From: Pseudomonas californiensis
Lineage (GTDB): Bacteria; Pseudomonadota; Gammaproteobacteria; Pseudomonadales; Pseudomonadaceae
DNA length: 64,000 bases
NCBI RefSeq assembly: GCF_021147775.1
Contig: NZ_JAGTPK010000015.1
Coordinates: 62,001-126,000, forward strand
Direction of reading: 5' to 3'
Made by a program: the position numbers and the translations under genes. Under the pieces are notes generated by a model. The model saw only the letters and a list, made by a program, of their open reading frames with translations, was not told the DNA's origin and did no database searches. Of the stretch, positions 8,557-16,875 are shown one piece after another. Numbering within the stretch: position 1 is the stretch's first letter; every line of letters begins with the position of its first letter.

Positions 8557-10173
8557 ATGAGTCAACATTTTCAGCACGACGTACTGGTGATCGGCAGCGG
8601 CGCAGCAGGATTGAGCCTGGCGCTCACTCTTCCCGACCACCTGCGTATCGCTGTATTGAGCAAGGGCGATCTGTCCAATGGCTCGACATTCTGGGCTCAG
8701 GGCGGCGTGGCCGCCGTGCTCGATGACACCGATACCGTGCAGTCTCATATCGACGACACGCTGAATGCTGGAGCAGGGCTTTGCAACGAAGAGGCGGTTC
8801 GCTTCACGGTCGAACACAGTCGCGAAGCCATTCAATGGCTCATCGACCAAGGTGTCCCGTTTACTCGTGACGATCCTTCCCACACCGAGGAAAGCGGCTT
8901 TGAGTTCCATCTGACGCGCGAGGGCGGACACAGTCATCGACGGATCATTCATGCCGCCGACGCTACTGGCGCGGCCATCTTCCGCACCCTGCTCGAGCAA
9001 GCCAGCAAACGCCCAAACATCGAATTGCTTGACCAGCGCGCCGCCATCGACCTGATCACCGAGCGCAAGCTGGGCCTGGACAGTCAGCGCTGCCTGGGCG
9101 CGTACGTGCTCAATCGAAAGACCGGAGACGTGGAAACCCACGGCGCCCGCTTTACCGTGCTGGCGTCGGGCGGCGCAGCAAAAGTCTATCTGTACACCAG
9201 CAACCCTGACGGCGCGTGCGGCGATGGTATTGCCATGGCCTGGCGCTCGGGCTGCAGGGTCGGAAACCTGGAATTCAACCAGTTCCATCCGACCTGCCTG
9301 TACCACCCGCAGGCCAAGAGCTTTTTGATTACCGAAGCACTGCGCGGCGAAGGTGCGTATCTCAAGCTGCCCAATGGCGAACGGTTCATGCTCCGTTTCG
9401 ACGAACGGGCAGAATTGGCGCCTCGCGACATCGTGGCGCGAGCCATAGACCATGAAATGAAGCGACTGGGTATCGACTGCGTCTACCTGGATATCAGCCA
9501 CATGCCCGCCGATTTCATCAAGACGCATTTTCCGACCGTCTACGAGCGGTGCCTGGAGTTCTCGATTGACATCACCCGCCAACCGATCCCGGTGGTGCCT
9601 GCTGCGCACTACACGTGTGGCGGCGTGGTGGTCGACAATCAGGGCCATACCGATGTGCCTGGTCTTTACGCCATTGGCGAAACCAGTTTCACCGGCCTGC
9701 ACGGCGCCAACCGCATGGCCAGCAATTCGCTGCTCGAGTGTTTTGTCTACGCACGTTCGGCGGCGGCAGACATCGAGAACAAGCTTGATGATGTACAGAT
9801 GCCAGTCAATCTGCCGGCCTGGGACGCCAGTCAGGTCACCGACTCGGATGAGGACGTCATCATTGCGCACAACTGGGACGAACTGCGGCGCTTCATGTGG
9901 GATTACGTGGGCATCGTGCGCACCAACAAACGCCTGCAACGTGCTCAGCACAGGGTGCGCTTGCTGCTGGACGAAATCGACGAGTTCTACAGCAATTACA
10001 AGGTCAGCCGTGACCTCATTGAACTGCGAAACCTGGCTCAAGTGGCCGAATTGATGATCCTGTCAGCCATGGACCGCAAGGAAAGCCGTGGCTTGCATTA
10101 CACGCTGGATTACCCCGATATGCTGCCTGAGGCACTGGACACTATTCTGGTACCGCCCACCTACGTCGACTGA
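8557..10173 (+). CDS. nadB: L-aspartate oxidase
   Basis: A 538-residue FAD enzyme oxidising L-aspartate to iminoaspartate, the first step of de novo NAD synthesis. The N-terminal FAD-binding motif is VIGSGAAGLSLAL. The succinate dehydrogenase/fumarate reductase flavoprotein features follow (STFWAQGGVAAVL near residue 50; HYTCGGVVVDNQGHTDVPGLYAIGE split around the substrate site; GANRMASNSLLECFVY). A longer frame starts at 8488, but the ATG at 8557 gives the family N-terminus MSQHFQHDVLVIG. It is adjacent to algU as in other pseudomonads. Confidence 0.96.
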   Translation: MSQHFQHDVLVIGSGAAGLSLALTLPDHLRIAVLSKGDLSNGSTFWAQGGVAAVLDDTDTVQSHIDDTLNAGAGLCNEEAVRFTVEHSREAIQWLIDQGVPFTRDDPSHTEESGFEFHLTREGGHSHRRIIHAADATGAAIFRTLLEQASKRPNIELLDQRAAIDLITERKLGLDSQRCLGAYVLNRKTGDVETHGARFTVLASGGAAKVYLYTSNPDGACGDGIAMAWRSGCRVGNLEFNQFHPTCLYHPQAKSFLITEALRGEGAYLKLPNGERFMLRFDERAELAPRDIVARAIDHEMKRLGIDCVYLDISHMPADFIKTHFPTVYERCLEFSIDITRQPIPVVPAAHYTCGGVVVDNQGHTDVPGLYAIGETSFTGLHGANRMASNSLLECFVYARSAAADIENKLDDVQMPVNLPAWDASQVTDSDEDVIIAHNWDELRRFMWDYVGIVRTNKRLQRAQHRVRLLLDEIDEFYSNYKVSRDLIELRNLAQVAELMILSAMDRKESRGLHYTLDYPDMLPEALDTILVPPTYVD

Positions 10174-10606
10174 ATTTCAAGCGAACGCGCAAGCGCCGGT
10201 GCACATCCGGCGACAGCGCATCGCGAGGTATGCAGCAGCTTGTTGTATGGCGTGAAGGTCGTGAACCTGACATCAGTCGAAAGCGCAGTACGACCACCAG
10301 CGGGAGCGCGAGGCTATCCTGACACAGCTGAACAGGCTGCCAGCCATCGCGCCGACTCAACACAGACCAGCCGTGTTGGTCGCGCTTCAGGCCGGTCACT
10401 GAAGCAGGATGACTGAGCAGAATGGAACGGGGCATCACCCACGCTGCATGCGCAACACACAGCGCTACGCCCACCACCAAAAACCAGGGAGAAACATCAA
10501 GCCAGAACAGCGCCAGCAGCGCCAGGACCTGAGTAACAGCGTACGCGCTCCGCAGCAGGCGCGAAGCCTGCCAGCGGCACTCGAAATGCTCACTTGGGCT
10601 GGACAC
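10142..10606 (-). CDS. YgfX family membrane protein
   Basis: A 154-residue protein resembling the YgfX/CptA family, partner of SdhE. It has two hydrophobic segments near the N-terminus (about residues 20-55) and a basic C-terminal domain ending LRVRLKFSRRRWAVPE. It starts at GTG (10606) and overlaps the end of sdhE by 17 nt. Its own 3' end overlaps nadB on the other strand by 32 nt. In E. coli the homologue was proposed to be a toxin acting on cell division; I make no such claim here. Confidence 0.75.
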   Translation of the reverse strand: MSSPSEHFECRWQASRLLRSAYAVTQVLALLALFWLDVSPWFLVVGVALCVAHAAWVMPRSILLSHPASVTGLKRDQHGWSVLSRRDGWQPVQLCQDSLALPLVVVLRFRLMSGSRPSRHTTSCCIPRDALSPDVHRRLRVRLKFSRRRWAVPE

Positions 10607-10844
10607 GGTCCAGGATCATGCGAACCATGCGCTGCAATTCCGGGTCTTCGGATTCGGCACGCTGCATGAACCAGCCGAACATGTCCTGATCCTCGCACGT
10701 CAGCAAACGACGATAGAGATCGCGATCCACGTCATCCAAATGCGGATAAACCTCGCGTACAAACGGCACCAGCAGCACGTCCAGTTCAAGCATGCCGCGG
10801 CGGCTGTGCCAGTACAGGCGGTTGAGTTCAACGTCTTCGACCAT
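10590..10844 (-). CDS. sdhE: FAD assembly factor SdhE
   Basis: An 84-residue soluble protein promoting covalent flavinylation of succinate dehydrogenase (SdhA). The invariant RGxxE motif is seen as R16-G17-M-L-E20. The ATG at 10844 follows GAGGAG at 6 nt, so the longer open frame is rejected. It is paired with ygfX by a 17-nt overlap, the usual arrangement. The length is typical (about 85 residues). Confidence 0.93.
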   Translation of the reverse strand: MVEDVELNRLYWHSRRGMLELDVLLVPFVREVYPHLDDVDRDLYRRLLTCEDQDMFGWFMQRAESEDPELQRMVRMILDRVQPK

Positions 10845-10993
10845 GGAGCGCTCCTCAAAGTAGGCGGCGAGTATACAGCGGTGAGCCGACTGAGCGAATC
10901 GCACAATGGTCGCAGCAGTTTTCACCTACCCCGTATTCATATCCACTCCTGCGCACTATGATGGGGCCCAGACTTTTTCCATTTGCGATGACC

Positions 10994-11935
10994 ATGGCCC
11001 ACACAGCTTTTTTCTGCACGCTATCCCATGAAGGCGTTCTCGCCGTTCGCGGCGTGGATGCCGGCAAATTTCTTCAAGGGCAGTTGACCTGCAACATCAA
11101 CTACCTGAACGAAACCACGTCTAGTCTTGGTGCTCGCTGCACCCAGAAAGGCCGAATGCAATCCAGCTTTCGAATTGTTTTCGAAGGCGATGGCTGCCTG
11201 CTGGCGATGGCCAGAGAACTGATCGAACCGCAGTTGCTGGACCTGCGTAAATACGCAGTGTTCTCCAAGTCCAAACTGACCGACGAAAGCGACACCTGGG
11301 TGCGCTTTGGCTTGCAGGATGGTGACGGTGTGCTGGTAAGCCTGGGGCTGGATCTGGCGCAGGAAACCGACGCTGTCGTGCGGGCCAATGACCTGATCGC
11401 AATCCGGGTCTCGCCTGCTCGCGCAGAACTCTGGGTACGCGCAGAACAGGCAGACAGCATCAAGTCTCGACTGGCATCGCAATTGAGCGAAGGCTCTCTC
11501 AACGATTGGCTGCTTGGCCAGATCCAGGCGGGCATCGGCCAGGTGTTCAGCGAAACCCGTGAAGAATTCATTCCGCAAATGATCAATTTGCAGGCTGTGG
11601 GTGGCGTCAGTTTCAAGAAAGGTTGCTACACAGGCCAGGAAATCGTCGCACGCATGCAGTACCTGGGTAAGCTCAAGCGTCGACTGTATCGCCTTTCGGT
11701 GGACAGCAACGAGATACCCGCGCCCGGAACCCCGGTGTTCTCGCCGGTACATGCCAGTGCCGTAGGTAATGTCGTGGTTGCAGCGCAGTCTGGGCAAACC
11801 GTCGAGTTGCTCGCAATCCTGCAGGGTGATGCTGCAGAAAACGGTCAGATACATCTTGGTTCGCCGCAAGGCACTGCCCTGGAAATACGTGAACTGCCCT
11901 ACATTCTGGACAGCAAGCTCGAAACTCAGCGGTAG
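10994..11935 (+). CDS. ygfZ: Folate-binding protein YgfZ
   Basis: A 313-residue tetrahydrofolate-binding protein of the GcvT-like fold that supports iron-sulfur cluster assembly and repair. The conserved YgfZ motif is GVSFKKGCYTGQEIVARMQY, whose KGCYTGQE core includes the critical Cys. The start at 10994 (MAHTAFFC) matches the Pseudomonas family; an in-frame ATG lies two codons upstream and neither has a clear ribosome-binding site. It is divergent from sdhE. Confidence 0.9.
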   Translation: MAHTAFFCTLSHEGVLAVRGVDAGKFLQGQLTCNINYLNETTSSLGARCTQKGRMQSSFRIVFEGDGCLLAMARELIEPQLLDLRKYAVFSKSKLTDESDTWVRFGLQDGDGVLVSLGLDLAQETDAVVRANDLIAIRVSPARAELWVRAEQADSIKSRLASQLSEGSLNDWLLGQIQAGIGQVFSETREEFIPQMINLQAVGGVSFKKGCYTGQEIVARMQYLGKLKRRLYRLSVDSNEIPAPGTPVFSPVHASAVGNVVVAAQSGQTVELLAILQGDAAENGQIHLGSPQGTALEIRELPYILDSKLETQR

Positions 11936-12042
11936 AATCACCGAACGCGGCAAGGTTCCTATTGTCTTAAGCGACCCAGCACGCTGGCGCTCCCAGAGCG
12001 CCCGGCACACTCTGGACACCCCCAACGGCTGCGAGACGCAAC

Positions 12043-12864
12043 ATGAGCAAGATGGCTGACGAGGTGCAGAGAAATTTGATCAAGGCCATCGATAGAGATG
12101 CCTTGTTCCTGCCTACCCTGCCGGAAGTAGCACTGAAGATTCGCCTTGCCGCCGAGGACACAGAGATCAGCATTGCGGCGTTGAGCAAGGTGATTGGCAG
12201 CGATACTGCCCTTTCCGCTCGCCTGATCAAAGTGGCCAACAGCCCGCTGCTACGTCCCAATTTCGAAGTCAGCGACGTAATCACCGCCGTTCGCCGTCTG
12301 GGGGTCAATTACACCTGCAACCTGGCGATCGGGCTGGTGGTCGAGCAGATGTTTCACGCCAAGTCTGAAGTGGTCGAACACAAGATGCGTGAAATCTGGA
12401 AACAAAGTCTGCAGGTCGCAGGGATCAGTTATTCACTGTGCCAGAACTACACCCAACTGAAGCCGGACCAGGCCACTCTGGCCGGGCTGGTACACCTGAT
12501 TGGCGTCCTGCCCATCCTGACCTATGCCGAAGATCACTTCGATCTGCTTGCAGACCCCGTCAGCCTCAATCACGTGATCGACAACATTCACCCGGTGATT
12601 GGCGAGCGACTGTTGCGCTCGTGGGACTTTCCCGAGCCTCTGGCCTGCGTACCGGCCAAGTTTCAGGACCTCACACGCGTTTCGCGCAGCCCCGACTATG
12701 TTGATCTGGTGCAAGTTGCAGCCGTGCATATCCACAGAAATACCGCGCACCCTCTTGGCCAGATCGATATCGTCGATCTGCCAGCGTTCAGCCAGTTGAG
12801 ACTGCATACCGCTAGCGGGCTGTTGAGCGCCGAAATGGACGAAGCAATGGACATGCTTTACTGA
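12043..12864 (+). CDS. HDOD domain protein
   Basis: A 273-residue protein composed mainly of an HDOD domain, a degenerate HD phosphohydrolase-like module used in signalling and often lacking catalysis. Family features include LPTLPEVALKIRLAAED near residue 24, SKVIGSDTALSARLIKVANS, and the later VHLIGVLPILTYAE and GERLLRSWDFPEPLA. No output domain is attached. The target is unknown. It converges with tctE, overlapping its stop by 7 nt. Confidence 0.85.
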   Translation: MSKMADEVQRNLIKAIDRDALFLPTLPEVALKIRLAAEDTEISIAALSKVIGSDTALSARLIKVANSPLLRPNFEVSDVITAVRRLGVNYTCNLAIGLVVEQMFHAKSEVVEHKMREIWKQSLQVAGISYSLCQNYTQLKPDQATLAGLVHLIGVLPILTYAEDHFDLLADPVSLNHVIDNIHPVIGERLLRSWDFPEPLACVPAKFQDLTRVSRSPDYVDLVQVAAVHIHRNTAHPLGQIDIVDLPAFSQLRLHTASGLLSAEMDEAMDMLY

Positions 12865-14243
12865 TTCAGGCCAAAGCTGACCCTTACTTTCAAGCCACGT
12901 TCAGCGCCGTCATGCAGCGATATCCGCGCCAGGTGCGCACGACATATCTCCCCGACGATCGCCAGTCCCAGGCCCGCGCCACCTCCCTGCTGGGTACTGC
13001 GATAGAAGCGCTCGAATACTCGTTCGCGCTCTTCCTGCGGGATGCCCGCGCCGTCGTCTTCAACTTCCAGGATGCCCGGCGCATAAACCCTCAACACTAC
13101 ATTGCCACCGGACGGAGTATGCGCAAGCGCATTGTCGATCAGATTGCTCAGCAGCTCGTTGAGCAGCGTGGGCTCACCGCGCAGCCACACAGGCTCGTCA
13201 GCTTCCAGCGCAAGAGAAACGCCATGCGAGTGGGCAAGAGGTGCCATCGCCAGGCCCAGTTCACGCGCCAACTGGCTCAGGTCCAGTTGCTGGGCGCCCC
13301 CTTCGGCAATTGCACGAGCACCGTTTTCGATACGCGCCAGCGACAGCAACTGATTGGCCAAATGGGTCAAGCGGTCGGTGCCAAGTGCTGCCGATTCAAG
13401 TGTGGTGCGCCATTGCTGCGGATCCTTGTCGCGCAGACCCAGTTCGACCCGCGCCTTTAGCGCCGCGAGCGGGGTCCGCAGTTCGTGCGCTGCGTCAGCA
13501 ATGAACTGCGCCTGACGCTCGAACTGCAGCCGCAAGCGCTCGGTGAAGTGATTGAGCGCGCCGACCAACGGTCGCAGTTCATGCTGTACCTCGACCATGG
13601 GCAATGCCCGAAGATCATCGGGCTGGCGCTCTTCAACAGCCGTACGCAACCGCTCAAGTGGCCGCAAGGCAGCGCTGACCGTGAACCAGACCAACAGCAA
13701 CGCACCGCCGCCGAGCATGCCCAGTCGCAACAGCGTGTCGGCCATCAGGCTACGCGCCATACCCTTGCGGGCCTCCTGGGTTTCAGCCACTCGAATCTCG
13801 GCGGTGCCGTTCATGCCTGGATCTGTGACAGGCTTGAGCAGACTGACGACGCGTACGTCCTGCCCTTGATAATTACCGTTGTAGAACTTGGCCAGCGCCG
13901 GATAATCGTCGGTACGCAAAGTGCCGGGCGGTGGAGACGGGAGATTTTCGTAGCCTGAGATCAATTTCTGGTGGATGTCATTGACCTGGTAATAGATGCG
14001 CCCTTCGCTGTCGTAGGCAAAGGTGTCCAACGCAACGTAAGGGATATCGGCACTCAACGTGCCATCCCGCTGCGTCAGCCCGGCAGCGATGGTTCGGGCC
14101 GAGGCCAGCAGGGTCCTGTCGTACGCAGTGTCCGCTACCTCTCGTCCATTCCAGTAAGCACTCATACCGCTGGCCAGCATCAGCACAACCAGAAGCAGTG
14201 CCAGGTTCCAAAGCAGCCGCCAGCGCAGGCTGTCATTGATCAT
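12858..14243 (-). CDS. tctE: TctE-type sensor histidine kinase
   Basis: A 461-residue membrane sensor kinase. An N-terminal membrane segment (residues 10-28), a periplasmic sensor region and a second membrane segment (about 170-188) precede the HisKA motif AHELRTPLAALKARVELG and the ATPase motifs (NLIDNALAHT, VEDDGAGIP, GAGLGLAIV). It overlaps tctD by 11 nt. Its position divergent from tctCBA suggests it senses tricarboxylates such as citrate. The gene symbol is assigned from context and family. Confidence 0.85.
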   Translation of the reverse strand: MINDSLRWRLLWNLALLLVVLMLASGMSAYWNGREVADTAYDRTLLASARTIAAGLTQRDGTLSADIPYVALDTFAYDSEGRIYYQVNDIHQKLISGYENLPSPPPGTLRTDDYPALAKFYNGNYQGQDVRVVSLLKPVTDPGMNGTAEIRVAETQEARKGMARSLMADTLLRLGMLGGGALLLVWFTVSAALRPLERLRTAVEERQPDDLRALPMVEVQHELRPLVGALNHFTERLRLQFERQAQFIADAAHELRTPLAALKARVELGLRDKDPQQWRTTLESAALGTDRLTHLANQLLSLARIENGARAIAEGGAQQLDLSQLARELGLAMAPLAHSHGVSLALEADEPVWLRGEPTLLNELLSNLIDNALAHTPSGGNVVLRVYAPGILEVEDDGAGIPQEERERVFERFYRSTQQGGGAGLGLAIVGEICRAHLARISLHDGAERGLKVRVSFGLNQ

Positions 14244-14907
14244 CGCGGCTTTCCAGCAGGTAGCCGAGGCCGCGGAAGGTCACGATAGCCACCGCATGCC
14301 CGTCGAGCTTCTTGCGCAGCCGATGCACATATATTTCGATGGCATCGGGGCTCGCCTCTTCGTCGAGCCCGAAAACCTGCGCGGCCAGTTGCTCCTTGCT
14401 CATGACGCGTCCAGGCCTTGCGATCAGTGCTTCAAGCACTGCCTGCTCGCGCGAGGTGAGGGTCAGCAATTCGTCACCCAGGGTAAAGCGCCGCGTGTCC
14501 AGGTCGTATACCAGTACACCGCAGCGTTGCTGGCGCTCACCGCCCAGCACACTGCGACGCAGCAACGCCTTGACCCGGGCTTCAAGCTCGGACAGTTCAA
14601 AGGGTTTTGCCAGGTAATCGTCAGCGCCGAGGTTCAGGCCATGCACCCGATCCTTGACGTCGCTGCGAGCCGTCAGCATCAGGACCGGCAGGTTCTTGCT
14701 GCGCGCGCGCAAACGAGCCAGCACTTCAAAGCCATCCATCCGGGGCAGTCCGACGTCGAGGATAGCGACGGCATACTCTTCGCTGGTCAACGCAAGGTCG
14801 GCAGCGACGCCATCATGCAGCACATCAACCGTCAAACCCGCGCTCTTGAGCGCCTGCGCGACACTTTCAGCCAATTGCAGATGATCTTCCACAAGAAGAA
14901 CACGCAT
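14233..14907 (-). CDS. tctD: TctD-type response regulator (OmpR family)
   Basis: A 224-residue OmpR/PhoB-type regulator. The receiver domain begins MRVLLVEDHLQLAESVAQAL, has the phospho-acceptor D51 in ILDVGLPRMDGF and the conserved Lys in LAKPFELSEL. The winged-helix domain has TSREQAVLEAL and IEIYVHRLRKKLDG. The ATG at 14907 is chosen over an upstream extension. Three direct repeats 110 nt upstream, between it and tctC, are the obvious candidate binding sites. Confidence 0.88.
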   Translation of the reverse strand: MRVLLVEDHLQLAESVAQALKSAGLTVDVLHDGVAADLALTSEEYAVAILDVGLPRMDGFEVLARLRARSKNLPVLMLTARSDVKDRVHGLNLGADDYLAKPFELSELEARVKALLRRSVLGGERQQRCGVLVYDLDTRRFTLGDELLTLTSREQAVLEALIARPGRVMSKEQLAAQVFGLDEEASPDAIEIYVHRLRKKLDGHAVAIVTFRGLGYLLESRDDQ

Positions 14908-15017
14908 CGCCGTCTCCTGATTGTCAGTGTTTTTATCGAGGCTCGTGGAGGCGGAGTTTACAGGCGTGCCACGGCCTGTGAAGCACTGAAACACCTCGAG
15001 ATCCCTGGACGACCACC

Positions 15018-15050
15018 TGAAAGGTAATTGAAAGGTTTATGAAAGGTTCG
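15018..15050 (+). promoter_or_regulatory. Three 11-bp-phased direct repeats, candidate TctD site
   Basis: The 8-mer TGAAAGGT occurs at 15018, 15029 and 15040, exactly 11 bp apart. Tandem sites in 10-11 bp phase are the typical binding arrangement of OmpR-family dimers. The array sits in the 464-nt gap between divergent tctD and tctC. Binding by TctD is inferred. Confidence 0.6.
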
Positions 15051-15149
15051 TCATTTAGCATCGGGGCACGACCCTGAAACGGGTACGTGAACAGGCGTCC
15101 GGATACGTCTGAACAATAAAAACAATAAATCAGTGAATGGAGTTACATC

Positions 15150-15272
15150 ATGTCTACGCCATCCCAGGCTCGACTACCCGTCAGCAATTGCTTTTCCGCT
15201 TGCGTGCGCTCCACGGACCTAACGGTTCAGCGCCCCTCTTCCCGACTTCAATGCATTTTTTTGCGCCGATGA
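15150..15272 (+). CDS. Possible small ORF or remnant upstream of tctC
   Basis: A 40-codon frame (begins MSTPSQARLPVS) follows a good ribosome-binding site (GGAG, 9 nt before the ATG). I do not recognise the peptide. In P. aeruginosa, as I recall the order, an OprD-family porin gene (opdH) sits at this place between tctD and tctC; no porin is present here, so the frame could be the decayed 5' end of one or a leader peptide. Both are guesses. The rest of the gap up to 15371 shows nothing else I can support. Confidence 0.25.
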   Translation: MSTPSQARLPVSNCFSACVRSTDLTVQRPSSRLQCIFLRR

Positions 15273-15371
15273 CAGCCCTGTCAGCGCACGGCCTCTTGTC
15301 GCCTGCCTGACGTCCACGAGTACCCAACAGCTTCCCTCATCCAAAAACAAAAACACCTCAGGAGACTGCAC

Positions 15372-16352
15372 ATGAAATTTTCCTTGCGTCAGATAGCCGT
15401 GGCCACTGGTTGCATGATGGTTGTAAGCCAACTGTTTGCCGACGAACCGAAACGTCCGGAGTGCATCGCGCCGGCCTCTCCAGGCGGCGGCTTCGACCTG
15501 ACCTGCAAACTCGTCCAGAGCGCGCTGATCAATGAAAAGATCCTGACTTCGCCGATGCGCGTGACTTACATGCCCGGCGGTGTCGGCGCAGTAGCCTATA
15601 ACGCGGTGGTCGCACAGCGCCCAGCCGATGCGGGCACCCTTGTGGCCTGGTCGAGCGGGTCGCTGCTCAACCTTGCGCAAGGCAAGTTCGGACGCTTCGA
15701 CGAGAACGCTGTGCGCTGGCTGGCGGCGGTCGGCACCAGCTATGGCGCCATCGCGGTCAAAAGTGACTCGCCTTACAAAAACCTCAACGACCTGGTCAAC
15801 GCGCTGAAGGCTGACCCGAGCAAAGTGGTGATCGGTTCAGGCGGCACCGTCGGCAGCCAGGACTGGATGCAAACTGCGCTGATTGCCAAGGCAGCCGGTA
15901 TCAACCCGCGCGCATTGCGCTACGTGGCACTGGAAGGCGGTGGTGAAATCGCCACGGCACTGCTGGGCGGGCACATTCAGGTGGGCAGTACCGACATTTC
16001 CGACTCCATGCCGCACATCCTGAGTGGTGATATGCGTCTGCTGGCTGTGTTTGCCGAAAAGCGCATCGACGAACCTGAAATGAAAGACATCCCTACCGCC
16101 AAGGAACAGGGCTACGACATTGTCTGGCCAGTGGTTCGCGGCTTCTACCTGGGCCCGAAAGTCACCGACGAACAGTACAACTGGTGGAAGGCTGCGTTCG
16201 ACAAGATCTTGGCCTCGGAAGACTTCGCCAAGCTGCGTGACCAACGCGAGCTGTTCCCGTTCGCCATGACCGGTGCGGAGCTGGATACCTACGTCAAAAA
16301 GCAAGTGGCCGACTACAAGCTGCTGGCCAAGGAATTTGGCCTGGTTCAGTAA
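15372..16352 (+). CDS. tctC: Tripartite tricarboxylate transporter substrate-binding protein
   Basis: A 326-residue periplasmic binding protein of the TctC/Bug family. A signal peptide (residues 1-23) precedes PERPECIAPASPGGGFDLT-like sequence typical of the ligand loop (APASPGGGFDLTCK). The second lobe contains GSGGTVGSQDW and VALEGGGEIATALLGGHIQV. It delivers a tricarboxylate, probably citrate, to TctAB. It has a clear AGGAG ribosome-binding site and is first in the tctC-tctB-tctA operon. Confidence 0.92.
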   Translation: MKFSLRQIAVATGCMMVVSQLFADEPKRPECIAPASPGGGFDLTCKLVQSALINEKILTSPMRVTYMPGGVGAVAYNAVVAQRPADAGTLVAWSSGSLLNLAQGKFGRFDENAVRWLAAVGTSYGAIAVKSDSPYKNLNDLVNALKADPSKVVIGSGGTVGSQDWMQTALIAKAAGINPRALRYVALEGGGEIATALLGGHIQVGSTDISDSMPHILSGDMRLLAVFAEKRIDEPEMKDIPTAKEQGYDIVWPVVRGFYLGPKVTDEQYNWWKAAFDKILASEDFAKLRDQRELFPFAMTGAELDTYVKKQVADYKLLAKEFGLVQ

Positions 16353-16414
16353 TTGAACGCAATTGACTGACTTTCGGTTGCGCCCGCCGGACGGGCGCGA
16401 CTCAGGAGCTTTCC

Positions 16415-16873
16415 ATGGTCTTACAACGTATTTTTGCCGCCGTGCTGCTGCTCGCATGCATCGGCCTGGCGCTTATGGCCTGGCCGTATCAGGCACCTTT
16501 TTCCTATGAACCAGTCGGGCCGCGTGCATTTCCGCTGCTGATGCTCGCCCTGATGGGCGCTGCCTTGCTCTACCTGGTATTTCGCCCGACACCGATCGTG
16601 CACACCGAGGAAGAGCCCCCGCTCGACCGCGAAACCCTGGTCAAGATCGGTATCTGCATTGCGCTGTTACTCGTGTTTGCCGGCCTGTTCGAGCCACTGG
16701 GTTTCATCCTCAGCAGCATTCTGATCGGCATTCCCATGGCGCGCCTGTATGGCGGACGCTGGGTACCGAGCATTGTCGTGGTGATTCTGATGAGCATTGG
16801 CCTCTACCTGCTGTTCGATAAAGCCATGGACGTTCCGTTGCCTTTGGGTCTTCTCAGCGTTCTGGAGAATTAA
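16415..16873 (+). CDS. tctB: Tripartite tricarboxylate transporter small membrane subunit
   Basis: A 152-residue protein with four hydrophobic segments (about residues 7-25, 33-53, 75-98, 118-135) and the family feature YEPVGPRAFPLLMLALM. It is the small integral-membrane component of the TctCBA secondary transporter. It lies 62 nt after tctC and 2 nt before tctA, with GGAG six nt upstream of the ATG. Confidence 0.9.
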   Translation: MVLQRIFAAVLLLACIGLALMAWPYQAPFSYEPVGPRAFPLLMLALMGAALLYLVFRPTPIVHTEEEPPLDRETLVKIGICIALLLVFAGLFEPLGFILSSILIGIPMARLYGGRWVPSIVVVILMSIGLYLLFDKAMDVPLPLGLLSVLEN

Positions 16874-16875
16874 AC

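Noticed and set aside
8551..10041. 496-codon minus-strand frame opposite nadB
   Set aside because: Antisense shadow in GC-rich coding DNA; the plus-strand product is unmistakably NadB.
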